Numbered from the stretch's first letter, positions 29,917 through 38,599 are shown. The stretch: 64,000 nucleotides of DNA from Sphingomonadales bacterium Ga0077557 (GCA_001464615.1 LNFI01000016.1:298728-362727); one strand, 5' to 3'. Made by a program: numbers and translations. The notes: generated from the letters alone by a model not told the origin.

Positions 29917-31215
29917 ATGCGCATTCCACTGCTGGCCACCGCCGCCCTCGCCCTCTGCCTTCCCGCTTTGGCCAATGCCAAGGACAAGCCCGACCCGATT
30001 CGCCTGAAGGCGACGGTTGAAAAGCTCGTTTCGTTCGGCACCCGCAATACGCTTTCGTCCCCCACTGATCCGGTGCGCGGTATCGGCGCGGCGCGGGCCT
30101 GGGCGGCAGACGAGCTCGACAAATTGGGCGAGGCGTGCGGTTGCATGCAGGTTCAGCGCATCGGTCGGACCTTTACAGGCCCGCGCGCACCCAACGGGGT
30201 TGAGGTGATCGACGTGCTGGGCGTCCAATGGGGGCGCGATCCCAATCGCGTCGTCATCGTCGGCGCGCATATCGACAGCCGCGGCACCGATACGCTTGAC
30301 GTGACCAAGGACGCGCCGGGCGCCAATGACAATGCATCGGGCGTGGCGCTGGTCATGGAGGCAGCGCGGCTGCTGTCGCCCGAGAAATTCGAGGCGACGA
30401 TCGTCTATGCGGTCTTCTCGGGCGAGGAACAGGGGTTGTGGGGCGGGCAATTGCTCGCCGAAACCGCCAGGGATCGCGGCTGGGAGGTCTCAGCGATGCT
30501 CAACAACGATATCGTCGGCAATACGATGGGGCAGAATGGCATTCGGGTGGCAGACCGTGTTCGGGTGTTTTCCGAAGGCATTCGCGCGTCGGAAACAATC
30601 GCTGAGCAGCTCGCCCGGCGCGGCAATGGCGGCGAAGATGACGGCCCCTCCCGCGCGCTGGCCAAGACGATCGACGCGATTGCCGGGGATATCCCCGGTG
30701 GGCTTGATGTATTCATGGACCGGCGGCCCGACCGCTTCGGGCGCGGCGGCGATCATGAGCCGTTTCTTAGGCTCGGCTATCCGGCGGTGCGCTTTTCCGT
30801 CGGCGCGGAAAACTGGACGCAGCAGCACCAGGACATCCGGAGCGAGGGCGGCATTGATTATGGCGACACCGTGGACAAGATGGATTTCCCCTATCTCGCC
30901 AAGGTCACCGCGATCAACGTCGCTGCGATCCGCCGCTTCGCCAGCGCGCCTGCTGCGCCCAAGCAAGTGACGATCAACGGCGCACTGTCCTTCGACACGG
31001 CGGTGAAATGGGCGCCGGTAAAGGGAGCGGCCGGCTACCGCGTTTATTGGCGGCGCACCGATACTGATCGTTGGACAGGCCATAAGGATGTGACCGAGCC
31101 GGGCGTGACGCTGGTCAACACCTCGATCGACGATCACCTCTTCGCCGTGGCCGCGCTGGCAGCAAATGGCGCGGAAAGCCTGCCGGTGTTGGCGGGACCG
31201 GCGCCCCGCCCTTAA
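29917..31215 (+). CDS. Exported M28-family zinc aminopeptidase
   Basis: A 432-residue periplasmic or secreted metallopeptidase. A signal peptide (RIPLLATAALALCLPALANA) precedes the M28 core. Zinc and catalytic residues are visible in VIVGAHIDSRGTDTL (His, Asp), APGANDNASGVALVMEAARL (Asp), VYAVFSGEEQGLWGGQLLAE (Glu-Glu) and the C-terminal Asp/His region. From about residue 345 a fibronectin-III-like domain follows (KWAPVKGAAGYRVYWRR). The family trims N-terminal amino acids from peptides. The TAA stop codon falls inside the left end of the 143-bp repeat element. Confidence 0.9.
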   Translation: MRIPLLATAALALCLPALANAKDKPDPIRLKATVEKLVSFGTRNTLSSPTDPVRGIGAARAWAADELDKLGEACGCMQVQRIGRTFTGPRAPNGVEVIDVLGVQWGRDPNRVVIVGAHIDSRGTDTLDVTKDAPGANDNASGVALVMEAARLLSPEKFEATIVYAVFSGEEQGLWGGQLLAETARDRGWEVSAMLNNDIVGNTMGQNGIRVADRVRVFSEGIRASETIAEQLARRGNGGEDDGPSRALAKTIDAIAGDIPGGLDVFMDRRPDRFGRGGDHEPFLRLGYPAVRFSVGAENWTQQHQDIRSEGGIDYGDTVDKMDFPYLAKVTAINVAAIRRFASAPAAPKQVTINGALSFDTAVKWAPVKGAAGYRVYWRRTDTDRWTGHKDVTEPGVTLVNTSIDDHLFAVAALAANGAESLPVLAGPAPRP

Positions 31216-31355
31216 AGTCCGATGACTTTGGATTGGACCAACCCAAACCCCGTTCGCCCTGAGCGAAGTCGAAGGGCATGCGAAGCGCGTGGGCTTCGAC
31301 TTCGCTCAGCCCGAACGGGTCTGAGGTTGAAGCGACCTAACGTCATGACGCTCTA
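31213..31355. repeat. 143-bp palindromic element, copy 1 (candidate MITE)
   Basis: One of two copies of the same length in this window, differing at about twelve positions by eye. Its ends are imperfect inverted repeats (TAAAGTCCGATGAC and, on the other strand, TAGAGCGTCATGAC), starting and ending with TA. The centre is a long hairpin: CTGAGCGAAGTCGAAG pairs with CTTCGACTTCGCTCAG. It fills the junction between the convergent M28 and RcnB-like genes and provides the stop codon of the former. Confidence 0.85.
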
Positions 31356-31373
31356 GCGCGCCCGAAAAATCGC

Positions 31374-32315
31374 CTATCGGCAAGCGCAGGCGCAGCTGCA
31401 CTTTGGCTTTGCGCGCCCGTGGCGCACGGGCTTGCGATAGCTGCGGCGAACGGGGGTGCGGTACACCGTTTCCTCGATATATTCAGTGACGGTCGTGGTG
31501 ACGACCGGGGCCTGCTGCACCGTAATCGTCGTCGTGACACCACCGGGATAATAATAGCCGCTGCCCGCCGACCAGGTCTGGGTATAGCCATGCGGATAGA
31601 GCGGCTGGACCACCGCGCCGGCCTGCACCTGCGGCTTCGGCCCATATCGGCCGCTTTGCCGGCCCTGCTGATAGCCCCGTTGGCCATTCACTTCATAACT
31701 GCCCTGATAGCTGCCCTCATAGCCAATGCCGGGCGCTGGATAGGGGGCGCCATAGCCTGGCTGATCCCCGGCATAGTCGCTGTCCTGATCATCACGGCCA
31801 TCCCAGCCAATCCCGCTGACACTATCATGCACCCGGCCGCGATCGTCGATCAGCACCGCATCGTCATAATAGCGCGACCAGCGATAGCCGTATGGCGGCG
31901 GGGCCAGACCATAGCTGGCAAAATTGCCGATGAAGAAACTCGGTGCGATCCAGTAGCTGGGCAGCGCAAAGCCGCGCCATGGGCGGCGATAGCCATTCCA
32001 GCCGCCAGGGGCCTGCACACCGCCGATCCAGCGACCACCGACCTGGCCGCCCCAGCGTTGGCCCTGCAGCCGCGGCATCCGGTTCAGGGGCGGATTGACG
32101 TTTGGATTGGCTGGCCGCGACATCATCATCGGCGGCGCGCCAGTGCGGCCGCCACCCGACGGTGCCAGCATCGGTGCCGGCCCACCCTGCGGCCCGCTGA
32201 CCGGAACGTTGATCTGCGGGGCGATCATCTGCCCGCGCCCGAGTCGCTGTGCGTCGGCCGGGCCGGCCAGCACGATCGCTGCCAGCGCAAGCGACACGAT
32301 CTTGGGGGTTTGCAT
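31374..32315 (-). CDS. Exported RcnB-like protein with Cys-rich tail
   Basis: A 313-residue protein with a signal peptide (MQTPKIVSLALAAIVLAGPADA), a long low-complexity region rich in Gly, Pro, Gln and Asn, and a segment (about 112-160) reading WRGFALPSYWIAPSFFIGNF and PPPYGYRWSRYYDDAVLIDD. That segment resembles RcnB/DUF-type periplasmic domains involved in nickel-cobalt homeostasis or of unknown role. The tail is Tyr- and Gly-rich and ends CSCACACR, a possible metal site. The family assignment is moderate; the metal role is inference. Confidence 0.6.
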   Translation of the reverse strand: MQTPKIVSLALAAIVLAGPADAQRLGRGQMIAPQINVPVSGPQGGPAPMLAPSGGGRTGAPPMMMSRPANPNVNPPLNRMPRLQGQRWGGQVGGRWIGGVQAPGGWNGYRRPWRGFALPSYWIAPSFFIGNFASYGLAPPPYGYRWSRYYDDAVLIDDRGRVHDSVSGIGWDGRDDQDSDYAGDQPGYGAPYPAPGIGYEGSYQGSYEVNGQRGYQQGRQSGRYGPKPQVQAGAVVQPLYPHGYTQTWSAGSGYYYPGGVTTTITVQQAPVVTTTVTEYIEETVYRTPVRRSYRKPVRHGRAKPKCSCACACR

Positions 32316-32438
32316 GGTTAACTCTCCGCCCGGTCGTCCGCCGGACGATGACCCGGGCCGAACAAACCGTAATTTCTTAACGGCATCGTTACCAATTTTG
32401 TCGGTTTTTCGCCACCTTAAGCACTGTCCCAGTTCGGG

Positions 32439-32918
32439 TCAGATACGCCCGGCGAGCAACGCGGCGAGTGCTTCCACCCCGGCGGCGTCCGCAGCATCGA
32501 AGCGCGCCGCGATCGGGCTGTCGAGGTCGAGCACACCGATCAGCATGCCGTCGCGCACAACCGGCACGACCAGTTCGGATCGGCTATCGGCATCGCAGGC
32601 GATGTGCCCGGGAAAGCCATGAACATCGTCTACCAGCTGCGTCGCCAGCGTCGCCGCAGCCGTCCCGCACACGCCGCTGCCCATCGCGATGCGGATGCAC
32701 GCCGGTTTGCCCTGGAACGGCCCGAGCACCAGTTCACTGCCAACCAGCCGATAAAAGCCCGCCCAGTTGAGATCGGGCAGATATTGCCAGATCAGCGCGG
32801 CTGCATTGGCCATATTCGCCACCGCATCGGGCTCGTCAGCGGTGAGCGCATCGAGCGCCGATCGCAAATCGCGGTACAATTCAGCCTTGGCACTGGTATC
32901 AACGGTAAAGGCGTACAT
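32439..32918 (-). CDS. msrC: Free methionine-(R)-sulfoxide reductase (GAF domain)
   Basis: A 159-residue GAF-fold enzyme that reduces free Met-R-sulfoxide with thioredoxin. Three cysteines at 74, 84 and 108, in KPACIRIAMGSGVCGTAA and HIACDADSRSELVVPV, match the catalytic and resolving cysteines of E. coli YebR. NWAGFYRL and GVLDLDSP are also typical. The start at 32918 has AGGAG seven bases upstream; a longer start at 32933 lacks this. It lies 62 bases downstream of arfB on the same strand. Confidence 0.9.
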   Translation of the reverse strand: MYAFTVDTSAKAELYRDLRSALDALTADEPDAVANMANAAALIWQYLPDLNWAGFYRLVGSELVLGPFQGKPACIRIAMGSGVCGTAAATLATQLVDDVHGFPGHIACDADSRSELVVPVVRDGMLIGVLDLDSPIAARFDAADAAGVEALAALLAGRI

Positions 32919-32980
32919 CGCTAGCTCCTGCATTGGCCCCGCAGGTGGCGTCGGCCCCTCCGCTTGGCAAGGGGCAGCAC

Positions 32981-33388
32981 TCAATCCACCGACACCCGAC
33001 CGCGTCCCGCCTTCACTTCGCTCCGCCCCTTTTTCGCGTCGACGCGGCGCGCCTTGGCGGCTTTGCTCGGCTTGGTCTTGACGCGGCGGACCGGGCGATC
33101 ATGCGCCTTGCCGATCAGCTCGGACAGCCGCGCTCGGGCATCGACGCGATTAGCATCCTGCGTCCGAAACTTGCGCGCGGTAATCACAATCTCGCCTGCT
33201 GTCGTCATCTTGGTGCCAGCAAGTGTCTTCAGCCGCTGATAAACATCGGGCGCGAGCCCCAGCTTGAACACATCGACACGCAATTGCACCGCGGTCGCCA
33301 CCTTGTTGACATTCTGCCCGCCCGGTCCCGATGCGGCCAGGAAACGCTCCTCCTCGATCGCGCTTTCGGGGAGGACATACTCAGCCAT
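32981..33388 (-). CDS. arfB: Alternative ribosome-rescue factor B (GGQ hydrolase)
   Basis: ArfB (YaeJ) hydrolyses peptidyl-tRNA on ribosomes stalled without a stop codon. The 135 residues have the catalytic GGQ in AASGPGGQNVNKVATAVQLR, and lack the codon-recognition domain of normal release factors. The basic C-terminal tail (VRRVKTKPSKAAKARRVDAK) is the part that fits into the empty mRNA channel. The start at 33388 overlaps the end of the upstream pseudouridine synthase gene by eight bases. Confidence 0.93.
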   Translation of the reverse strand: MAEYVLPESAIEEERFLAASGPGGQNVNKVATAVQLRVDVFKLGLAPDVYQRLKTLAGTKMTTAGEIVITARKFRTQDANRVDARARLSELIGKAHDRPVRRVKTKPSKAAKARRVDAKKGRSEVKAGRGRVSVD

Positions 33389-34070
33389 CGCTGGTCTCAG
33401 GCGCGGGCTCAGCGGTCGGCGCTGGGCCAAAGCCGGCCGCCACGAACCGTTCAGGCAGCGGCGCTTCGGCAGTCACATCGGGCTTGCCCTCGCGCGGGAC
33501 GGTCAGTGCCGCCGCGTGCAGCAGCATCCCGTGCGGGCCCTTGCGCCCATAGACCGGATCACCCGCGACCGGCGCGCCCAACGCCTCTGCGGCGTGCACG
33601 CGGATCTGGTGGGTGCGCCCGGTTTCGGGCGAAAACTCGACCAGCGATTGCGCACCGATCACGCGCACCAGCCGCCAATGGGTGCGCGATGGCTTGCCGT
33701 TGGGGCTGCCAATCATCCGCCAGCCCTCTGCTTCGCTGCTGATCTTATCGAGTGCGAGATCGATCAACCCGCTTTCCCCGTCAGGGATGCCATCCAGCAC
33801 CGCGAGATAGCGTTTGGTGACTAGCCCAGCCTCAAACACCCTTTGGAAGCGCTTATGCGCCTTGGGATTGCGCGACAGCAGCAGGCAACCGCTGGTGTCA
33901 CGATCCAACCGATGCACCGCCTGCGGCCAGCGCTGAAAGCCGAAGGTCAGGCTTTGCAGATGGTTTTCCAGGCTGAGCGCGCCGTCACGCGGCGGATCGA
34001 CCGGCAGGCCAGCAGGCTTGTCGATGACGATTGCTTCACCGTCGATAAAAAGAACATGGTCTGTAATCAT
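33381..34070 (-). CDS. RluA-family pseudouridine synthase
   Basis: Converts uridine to pseudouridine in rRNA or tRNA. The 229 residues contain the catalytic HRLDRDTSGCLLL with its Asp, IVIDKPAGLPV near the start, and ETGRTHQIRVHAAEALGAPV with GDPVYG, all family markers. It lacks an S4 domain, so it belongs to the short RluA/TruC/YqcB-like group; the RNA target cannot be named. I use the ATG at 34070 over a GTG one codon upstream. Confidence 0.92.
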   Translation of the reverse strand: MITDHVLFIDGEAIVIDKPAGLPVDPPRDGALSLENHLQSLTFGFQRWPQAVHRLDRDTSGCLLLSRNPKAHKRFQRVFEAGLVTKRYLAVLDGIPDGESGLIDLALDKISSEAEGWRMIGSPNGKPSRTHWRLVRVIGAQSLVEFSPETGRTHQIRVHAAEALGAPVAGDPVYGRKGPHGMLLHAAALTVPREGKPDVTAEAPLPERFVAAGFGPAPTAEPAPETSDG

Positions 34071-34132
34071 CACACGCCCTTGCCACTCGCCGCGCCCGCG
34101 TGCCAGAAAAAGCGCATCGGCCCGAGGACCCC

Positions 34133-35020
34133 ATGAAGAACCAATTCGCTCTGGCGCTGGCGGTTATCGCCCTGGCGCCGATCACTGCGCAAGCGACCAC
34201 CCAGCATCTATGCCCAAGTGAGAACGTCGCGGTTGGCGCTGACGGACGGCTGCTTGGCCATTTGCCTTATGGCCAGGCGACGGTATCGGAACTGGTCCCC
34301 GCCCCGGCGGCCTTTGCGCTCGGGCTGCCCTGTCTCTTGCGTCCCGAAGCGGCGGCGGATCTGGGACGCATGCTGGCTGCCGCTGCGCTGACGCCAGGCA
34401 TGGCCGGGCGGATCCGGGCAGTATCCTGCTATCGTACGATTGAACGCCAGCGCGCGGTATTCTGCAGCCAGATCGGGCCGAACAAGCGCTGTCGCAACGC
34501 CGCCGAACGTGCCCGCGCCGTGGGGCCACCGGGTTATAGCGAACACGCGACGGGCTATGCGATCGATTTCGGTACCCGCCCCTCACCAGGGTGCCGCGAT
34601 GTCGATGCCTGCTTCGCCTGGACGCCGGCCGGAAAATGGCTGATCGCTCATGCGCCCGATTTCGGGTTCGAACTCTCCTTCCCGGCGGGCAATGCGCAAG
34701 GGGTGACCTGGGAACCCTGGCATTGGCGCTGGGTCGGCACATCGGCAAGCGCCGCCGGCGCCGGCCCGGCCCGCGCGATCTTTGCCCGCGCCCGCCGCGA
34801 TTTTGCAGCACTGCCGATGATTCCGGAAGGAACGCCGGTACTGGCCGTCCCGCCCTTGATCGCGGCACCGGGCAGACCGGGGGGAAATGCTGTTTCGTCC
34901 AGCGCCCGGCAAATGCCATCGGTCGCTCCGATGTCGCCGCTGATTGCGGCGCCCGGCACTCAGGCGCCTGCAGCCGCACCAACGGCGACGCCCCGGATCG
35001 AGACGCCGCCGCTGCGGTAA
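34133..35020 (+). CDS. Exported D-Ala-D-Ala carboxypeptidase (M15B, VanY-like)
   Basis: Trims the terminal D-Ala from peptidoglycan stem peptides in the periplasm. The 295-residue protein has a signal peptide (KNQFALALAVIALAPITAQA) and zinc motifs GYSEHATGYAIDFG (SxHxxGxAxD) and WEPWHWRWVG (the third zinc His). A Pro/Ala-rich C-terminal tail of about 90 residues follows the catalytic domain. The start at 34133 is chosen by the signal peptide. It is divergent from the pseudouridine synthase gene, with a 62-base gap. Confidence 0.9.
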   Translation: MKNQFALALAVIALAPITAQATTQHLCPSENVAVGADGRLLGHLPYGQATVSELVPAPAAFALGLPCLLRPEAAADLGRMLAAAALTPGMAGRIRAVSCYRTIERQRAVFCSQIGPNKRCRNAAERARAVGPPGYSEHATGYAIDFGTRPSPGCRDVDACFAWTPAGKWLIAHAPDFGFELSFPAGNAQGVTWEPWHWRWVGTSASAAGAGPARAIFARARRDFAALPMIPEGTPVLAVPPLIAAPGRPGGNAVSSSARQMPSVAPMSPLIAAPGTQAPAAAPTATPRIETPPLR

Positions 35021-35035
35021 CCTAATGGAAGACGG

Positions 35036-35638
35036 TCAGGCGGCCTGCTTGATCGCCACTTCAGCAATGCGCCGTCCCTGATAGCGGGCGCCATCAAGCT
35101 CAACCGCGCTCGGCTGACGGCTGCCATTGCCATCGGCGATCGTCGTCGCGCCATAGGGCGATCCGCCCTTCACTTCATCAACGCCCATTTGCGCCTGATA
35201 GCCATAATCCAGCCCGACGATCATCATCCCGAAATGCAGCAAATTGGTGATGATCGAAAACAGCGTGACTTCCTGGCCGCCATGCTGGGTCGCGCTTGAG
35301 GTGAACGCCCCGCCGACCTTGCCGTTGAGCGCGCCGCGCATCCACAACCCGCCGGCCTGATCGAGAAACGCCGTCATCTGGCTGGGCATCCGCCCGAAGC
35401 GTGTTGGCGCGCCGATCACGATCGCGTCATAGCTGGCCAGTTCTTCGACAGAACCAATCACCGGATGGGCGCTGTCGGTCTTGAAATGCGCCGTCGCAAC
35501 CACCGCTTGCGGCGCGGTTTCCGGTACGCGGCGAATATCGGCGATCGCCCCAGCGGCACGGGCACCTTCGGCAACGGCTTCGGCCATCTGCTCGATATGA
35601 CCATAAGAGGAATAATAGAGAACAAGTACTTTTGACAT
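35036..35638 (-). CDS. wrbA: NAD(P)H:quinone oxidoreductase WrbA
   Basis: Two-electron quinone reductase with FMN that limits redox cycling. The 200 residues start [20 protein letters not shown], the flavodoxin-like FMN loop, then [20 protein letters not shown] and [18 protein letters not shown], diagnostic of WrbA. Length matches the family. It follows the pirin gene on the same strand with a 125-base gap containing a GC-rich hairpin, so the two may be co-regulated. Confidence 0.96.
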   Translation of the reverse strand: MSKVLVLYYSSYGHIEQMAEAVAEGARAAGAIADIRRVPETAPQAVVATAHFKTDSAHPVIGSVEELASYDAIVIGAPTRFGRMPSQMTAFLDQAGGLWMRGALNGKVGGAFTSSATQHGGQEVTLFSIITNLLHFGMMIVGLDYGYQAQMGVDEVKGGSPYGATTIADGNGSRQPSAVELDGARYQGRRIAEVAIKQAA

Positions 35639-35763
35639 GACGATGCTTCCTTATTGGTGGGACTTTTCGGGGCGGGCACGTTGGGTCTGCTTGGGGAAAA
35701 GCCGCACCCGCCCCGTCCGCGTCCGCGAACGGACCCGGAAACGGCAATGCAACGAACGCTGGC

Positions 35764-36477
35764 CTATTCGGAATCGACCAAAACGATCTCAGCATCCTCA
35801 ATTGCGGTGATGGTGATCGTCTGCCCGCCCAGCAGCGCGACACCGTCGCGGGCGTTGATCCGGGCGCCGTCAATTTCGATCACGCCGGTGGCAGGCACGA
35901 GATAGCCGTGGCGGCCATCGCCAAGATCGTAGCTGGTGGTTTCACCCGCTTTGACAGTGGCGGCGAGCAGCCGGGCATCAGCGCGGATCGGCAGGGCGCC
36001 TTCATCCTCGGCAAACCCGCTGGCGAGCGTCACGAACTTGCCCGAGCGATCATCCTTGGGGAATGGCTTGGCGCCCCAGCTCGGGCTGCCGCCCAGCCGC
36101 TTCGGTTCGATCCAGATCTGGAACAAGGTCGTCGTTTCGGATTCGAGATTATATTCCGAATGGCGAACGCCCGTTCCCGCGCTCATCACCTGCACGTCAC
36201 CCGCCACGGTCCGGCCGGTATTCCCCAGCGAATCCTGATGCGTGATTGCCCCGGTGCGGACATAGGTGATGATCTCCATGTCGCGGTGCGGATGCGGCGG
36301 AAAGCCCGAATTGGCGGCGATTTCGTCGTCGTTCCACACCCGGATGCTGCCCCAGCCCATCCGGTCAGGGTCGTAATAGCTGGCGAAGGAGAAGTGATGA
36401 CGGGCGTTGAGCCAGCCATGATCGGCATGACCAAGGCTGTCGAATGTCCGGCGGTCGATGCGGTTTTTGGTAAGCAT
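35764..36477 (-). CDS. Pirin family protein (cupin)
   Basis: A 237-residue bicupin. The metal ligands are visible as H62, H64, H106 and E108 (GFPPHPHRDMEIITY and GTGVRHSEYN). Some bacterial pirins degrade quercetin or regulate pyruvate dehydrogenase; the role here is unknown. The start at 36477 has GGAGG seven bases upstream. It is divergent from a LysR regulator with a palindromic site between them, and wrbA follows, a frequent pairing that suggests a response to quinones or phenolic compounds. Confidence 0.93.
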   Translation of the reverse strand: MLTKNRIDRRTFDSLGHADHGWLNARHHFSFASYYDPDRMGWGSIRVWNDDEIAANSGFPPHPHRDMEIITYVRTGAITHQDSLGNTGRTVAGDVQVMSAGTGVRHSEYNLESETTTLFQIWIEPKRLGGSPSWGAKPFPKDDRSGKFVTLASGFAEDEGALPIRADARLLAATVKAGETTSYDLGDGRHGYLVPATGVIEIDGARINARDGVALLGGQTITITAIEDAEIVLVDSE

Positions 36478-36530
36478 TGGAACCTCCTTTGTGTTGCCGC
36501 CAAGATAGAGGTTGCAAACGCGGCGTAAAT

Positions 36531-36556
36531 GGAAACGATGGAAACCTATCGTTTCC
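36531..36556. promoter_or_regulatory. Palindromic operator between pirin and LysR genes
   Basis: Perfect inverted repeat GGAAACGAT - eight bases - ATCGTTTCC, centred in the 109-base divergent region. The innermost bases fit the T-N11-A style of LysR-type sites. It lies 53 bases from the pirin start and 30 from the LysR start, where a regulator could control both. Confidence 0.7.
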
Positions 36557-36586
36557 GAATATTCACTAATGCCGGAGAAAATCGCG

Positions 36587-37492
36587 ATGCGGCTACCCGA
36601 TCTGGAGGGCTGGGCGATCTTCGCCAGCGTCGTCGAGCACCGATCGTTCAGCGGCGCCGCTGAAGCGATTGGCTTGTCCAAGGCGACCGTTTCAAAAGCA
36701 ATCACTCGGCTGGAGGCGCATATCGGCACCAGCCTGTTCAACCGGACATCGCGCCGCCTGTCGCTGACGACGACCGGTAAAGCGCTGGCCGAGCACGCGC
36801 ATCGCATCCTGGGTGAGGCACGTGCAGCCGAAGAAGCCGCGCATGATTCGACATCGGCCCTGGCCGGGCTGGTTCGGGTGAGTGCACCGATGAGTTTTGG
36901 CTTGCTGCATGTTGCGCCGGTTATTGCCGATTTTATCGCCGCCCATCCGGCGCTTGAGATCGACCTGCACCTCTCCGACGCGCTGATTGATATCGTCGCG
37001 GAGGGCATCGACATTGCGCTGCGCATCGGCGACCTGCCCGACAGCAGCCTTCGCGCGCGCCGGCTGGGGCCAATTCCGACCCATATTGTCGCTGCGCCCG
37101 CCTATCTTGCCCGCCATGGTCGGCCGACGCACCCTGCCCAACTCGGCGAGCATGTTTGTTTTGCCTATACTAATGCCAGCGGCCCTTGGCGCTTTACTGG
37201 CCCCAGGGGCGAGGAGGTCGCGGTGCGCCCGGCGGGGTCGTTCCGGTCGAACAGCGGCGATGCGATGCTGCCTGCGCTTCGCGCCGGTCTGGGCATCGCT
37301 ACGCTGCCGGACTTTTTTGTCGGCGCCGATCTTGCCGCCGGACGGTTGGAAGCGGTCCTGACCGACTGGCGCGGGCCACCGATTGCGCTGCACTTGATGA
37401 CCCCGCCCAGCCCTTTGCGCCCCCGCCGCGTGGAAATGCTCGTCAATCACCTCACCGCAACGTTAACCGGGGTCTGCCAGACCAAAATTTAA
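36587..37492 (+). CDS. LysR-family transcriptional regulator
   Basis: A 301-residue regulator. The N-terminal winged helix reads LEGWAIFASVVEHRSFSGAA and GLSKATVSKAITRLEAHIGT, followed by LFNRTSRRLSLT, and then a linker helix and effector domain (RVSAPMSFGLLHVAPVIADF, DIALRIGDLPDSSLRARRLG). I choose the ATG at 36587 with GGAG nine bases upstream. It probably binds the palindrome 30 bases upstream of its own gene and controls the divergent pirin gene. The inducer is unknown. Confidence 0.92.
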   Translation: MRLPDLEGWAIFASVVEHRSFSGAAEAIGLSKATVSKAITRLEAHIGTSLFNRTSRRLSLTTTGKALAEHAHRILGEARAAEEAAHDSTSALAGLVRVSAPMSFGLLHVAPVIADFIAAHPALEIDLHLSDALIDIVAEGIDIALRIGDLPDSSLRARRLGPIPTHIVAAPAYLARHGRPTHPAQLGEHVCFAYTNASGPWRFTGPRGEEVAVRPAGSFRSNSGDAMLPALRAGLGIATLPDFFVGADLAAGRLEAVLTDWRGPPIALHLMTPPSPLRPRRVEMLVNHLTATLTGVCQTKI

Positions 37493-37504
37493 CGGCGGCC
37501 AAGT

Positions 37505-37536
37505 GATTCTACTGACTCAGGAATTGTACGCGACTC
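37505..37536. promoter_or_regulatory. Cluster of three GANTC (CcrM) sites upstream of ctrA
   Basis: GATTC at 37505-37509, GACTC at 37514-37518 and GACTC at 37532-37536. GANTC is the target of the cell-cycle methyltransferase CcrM in Alphaproteobacteria, and in Caulobacter methylation state controls a ctrA promoter. Three sites in 32 bases is dense for a four-base-defined motif. Confidence 0.65.
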
Positions 37537-37551
37537 GTGGATTGAGGCCGC

Positions 37552-37566
37552 TTAATCACAAATTAA
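37552..37566. promoter_or_regulatory. CtrA box upstream of ctrA
   Basis: An exact TTAA-N7-TTAA (37552-37555 and 37563-37566), the full consensus for CtrA binding, 98 bases ahead of the ctrA start codon. It implies autoregulation, as in Caulobacter. Confidence 0.8.
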
Positions 37567-37663
37567 CCTTTTACCTTCATCACTGATGAGGTTAATGGAA
37601 TATGTGTGACGGTGCCGAGCGACTGGGGACGTTCGGGGCTGCGAGCAACAGGGGAATAGCCAG

Positions 37664-38365
37664 ATGCGCGTGCTGCTGATCGAAGACGAGCCCACCACGG
37701 CCAAGGCCATCGAGCTGATGCTCTCGGCGGAAGGCTTTAACGTCTACACCACCGATCTTGGCGAAGAGGGCCTCGATCTCGGTAAGCTCTATGATTATGA
37801 TATCATCCTGCTCGATCTTAACCTGCCAGACATGCATGGCTATGACGTGCTGAAAAAGCTGCGCGTCGCCCGGGTGCAGACGCCGGTGCTAATCCTGTCG
37901 GGCATCAACGAAATGGACAGCAAGGTCCGCTCGTTCGGCTTCGGCGCTGACGATTATGTCACCAAGCCGTTCCACCGCGAAGAACTCACCGCCCGCATCC
38001 ATGCGGTCGTCCGCCGCTCAAAGGGCCATTCGCAGTCGGTCATCCGCACCGGCAAGCTCGCCGTCAACCTGGATGCCAAGACCGTCGAAGTCGATGGCGC
38101 CCGCGTCCACTTGACCGGCAAAGAATATGCGATGCTTGAGCTGCTCAGCCTGCGCAAGGGCACCACGCTCACCAAGGAAATGTTCCTGAACCACCTTTAT
38201 GGCGGCATGGACGAACCCGAACTCAAGATCATCGACGTCTTCATCTGCAAGCTGCGCAAGAAGCTCAGCATGGCATGCGAGGGCGACAATTATATCGAGA
38301 CCGTCTGGGGCCGCGGCTATGTACTGCGCGAACCGGACGATGTGCAGGAAGCTGCCGTCGCGTAA
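37664..38365 (+). CDS. ctrA: Cell-cycle response regulator CtrA
   Basis: CtrA is the alphaproteobacterial master regulator of cell cycle, motility and related genes, activated by phosphorylation from the CckA-ChpT relay. The 233 residues comprise a receiver domain ([20 protein letters not shown], phospho-acceptor D51 in LLDLNLPD, and K in [11 protein letters not shown]) and an OmpR-type winged helix ([40 protein letters not shown]). It ends QEAAVA, where short hydrophobic Ala tails are ClpXP signals in Caulobacter CtrA. Its control region has a CtrA box and GANTC sites, and an intrinsic terminator follows. Confidence 0.98.
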   Translation: MRVLLIEDEPTTAKAIELMLSAEGFNVYTTDLGEEGLDLGKLYDYDIILLDLNLPDMHGYDVLKKLRVARVQTPVLILSGINEMDSKVRSFGFGADDYVTKPFHREELTARIHAVVRRSKGHSQSVIRTGKLAVNLDAKTVEVDGARVHLTGKEYAMLELLSLRKGTTLTKEMFLNHLYGGMDEPELKIIDVFICKLRKKLSMACEGDNYIETVWGRGYVLREPDDVQEAAVA

Positions 38366-38384
38366 AACGAGCTAAAGACGGGGG

Positions 38385-38426
38385 AAAAAGCCCGCGGTTC
38401 CCGATAAGGGCGCTGCGGGCTTTTTT
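38385..38426 (+). terminator. Intrinsic terminator after ctrA
   Basis: Five A, then AGCCCGC paired with GCGGGCT around a loop of about 20 bases with some internal pairing, then six T. The symmetrical A and T tracts make it a strong, possibly bidirectional terminator. Confidence 0.9.
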
Positions 38427-38599
38427 GTGCCCTGCGCCAACGATTTATCGGCAAATGTCTCGCCCAAAATGGGTGGCGTCGAATCGACAACTCACCCCTT
38501 ACCCACCCCTTAAACATTGCCATCGCTCAACAAGCAGGGCAGTTTGGGCGGGTGATGTGGCCCGGCGTTGACCGGGATCCAGCGAGGGAGAGACTGATC

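Noticed and set aside
35668..35715. GC-rich hairpin between pirin and wrbA considered as a terminator
   Set aside because: The arms pair over nine bases with a long loop, but no T-run follows on the minus strand; only a possible attenuating or stabilising structure.
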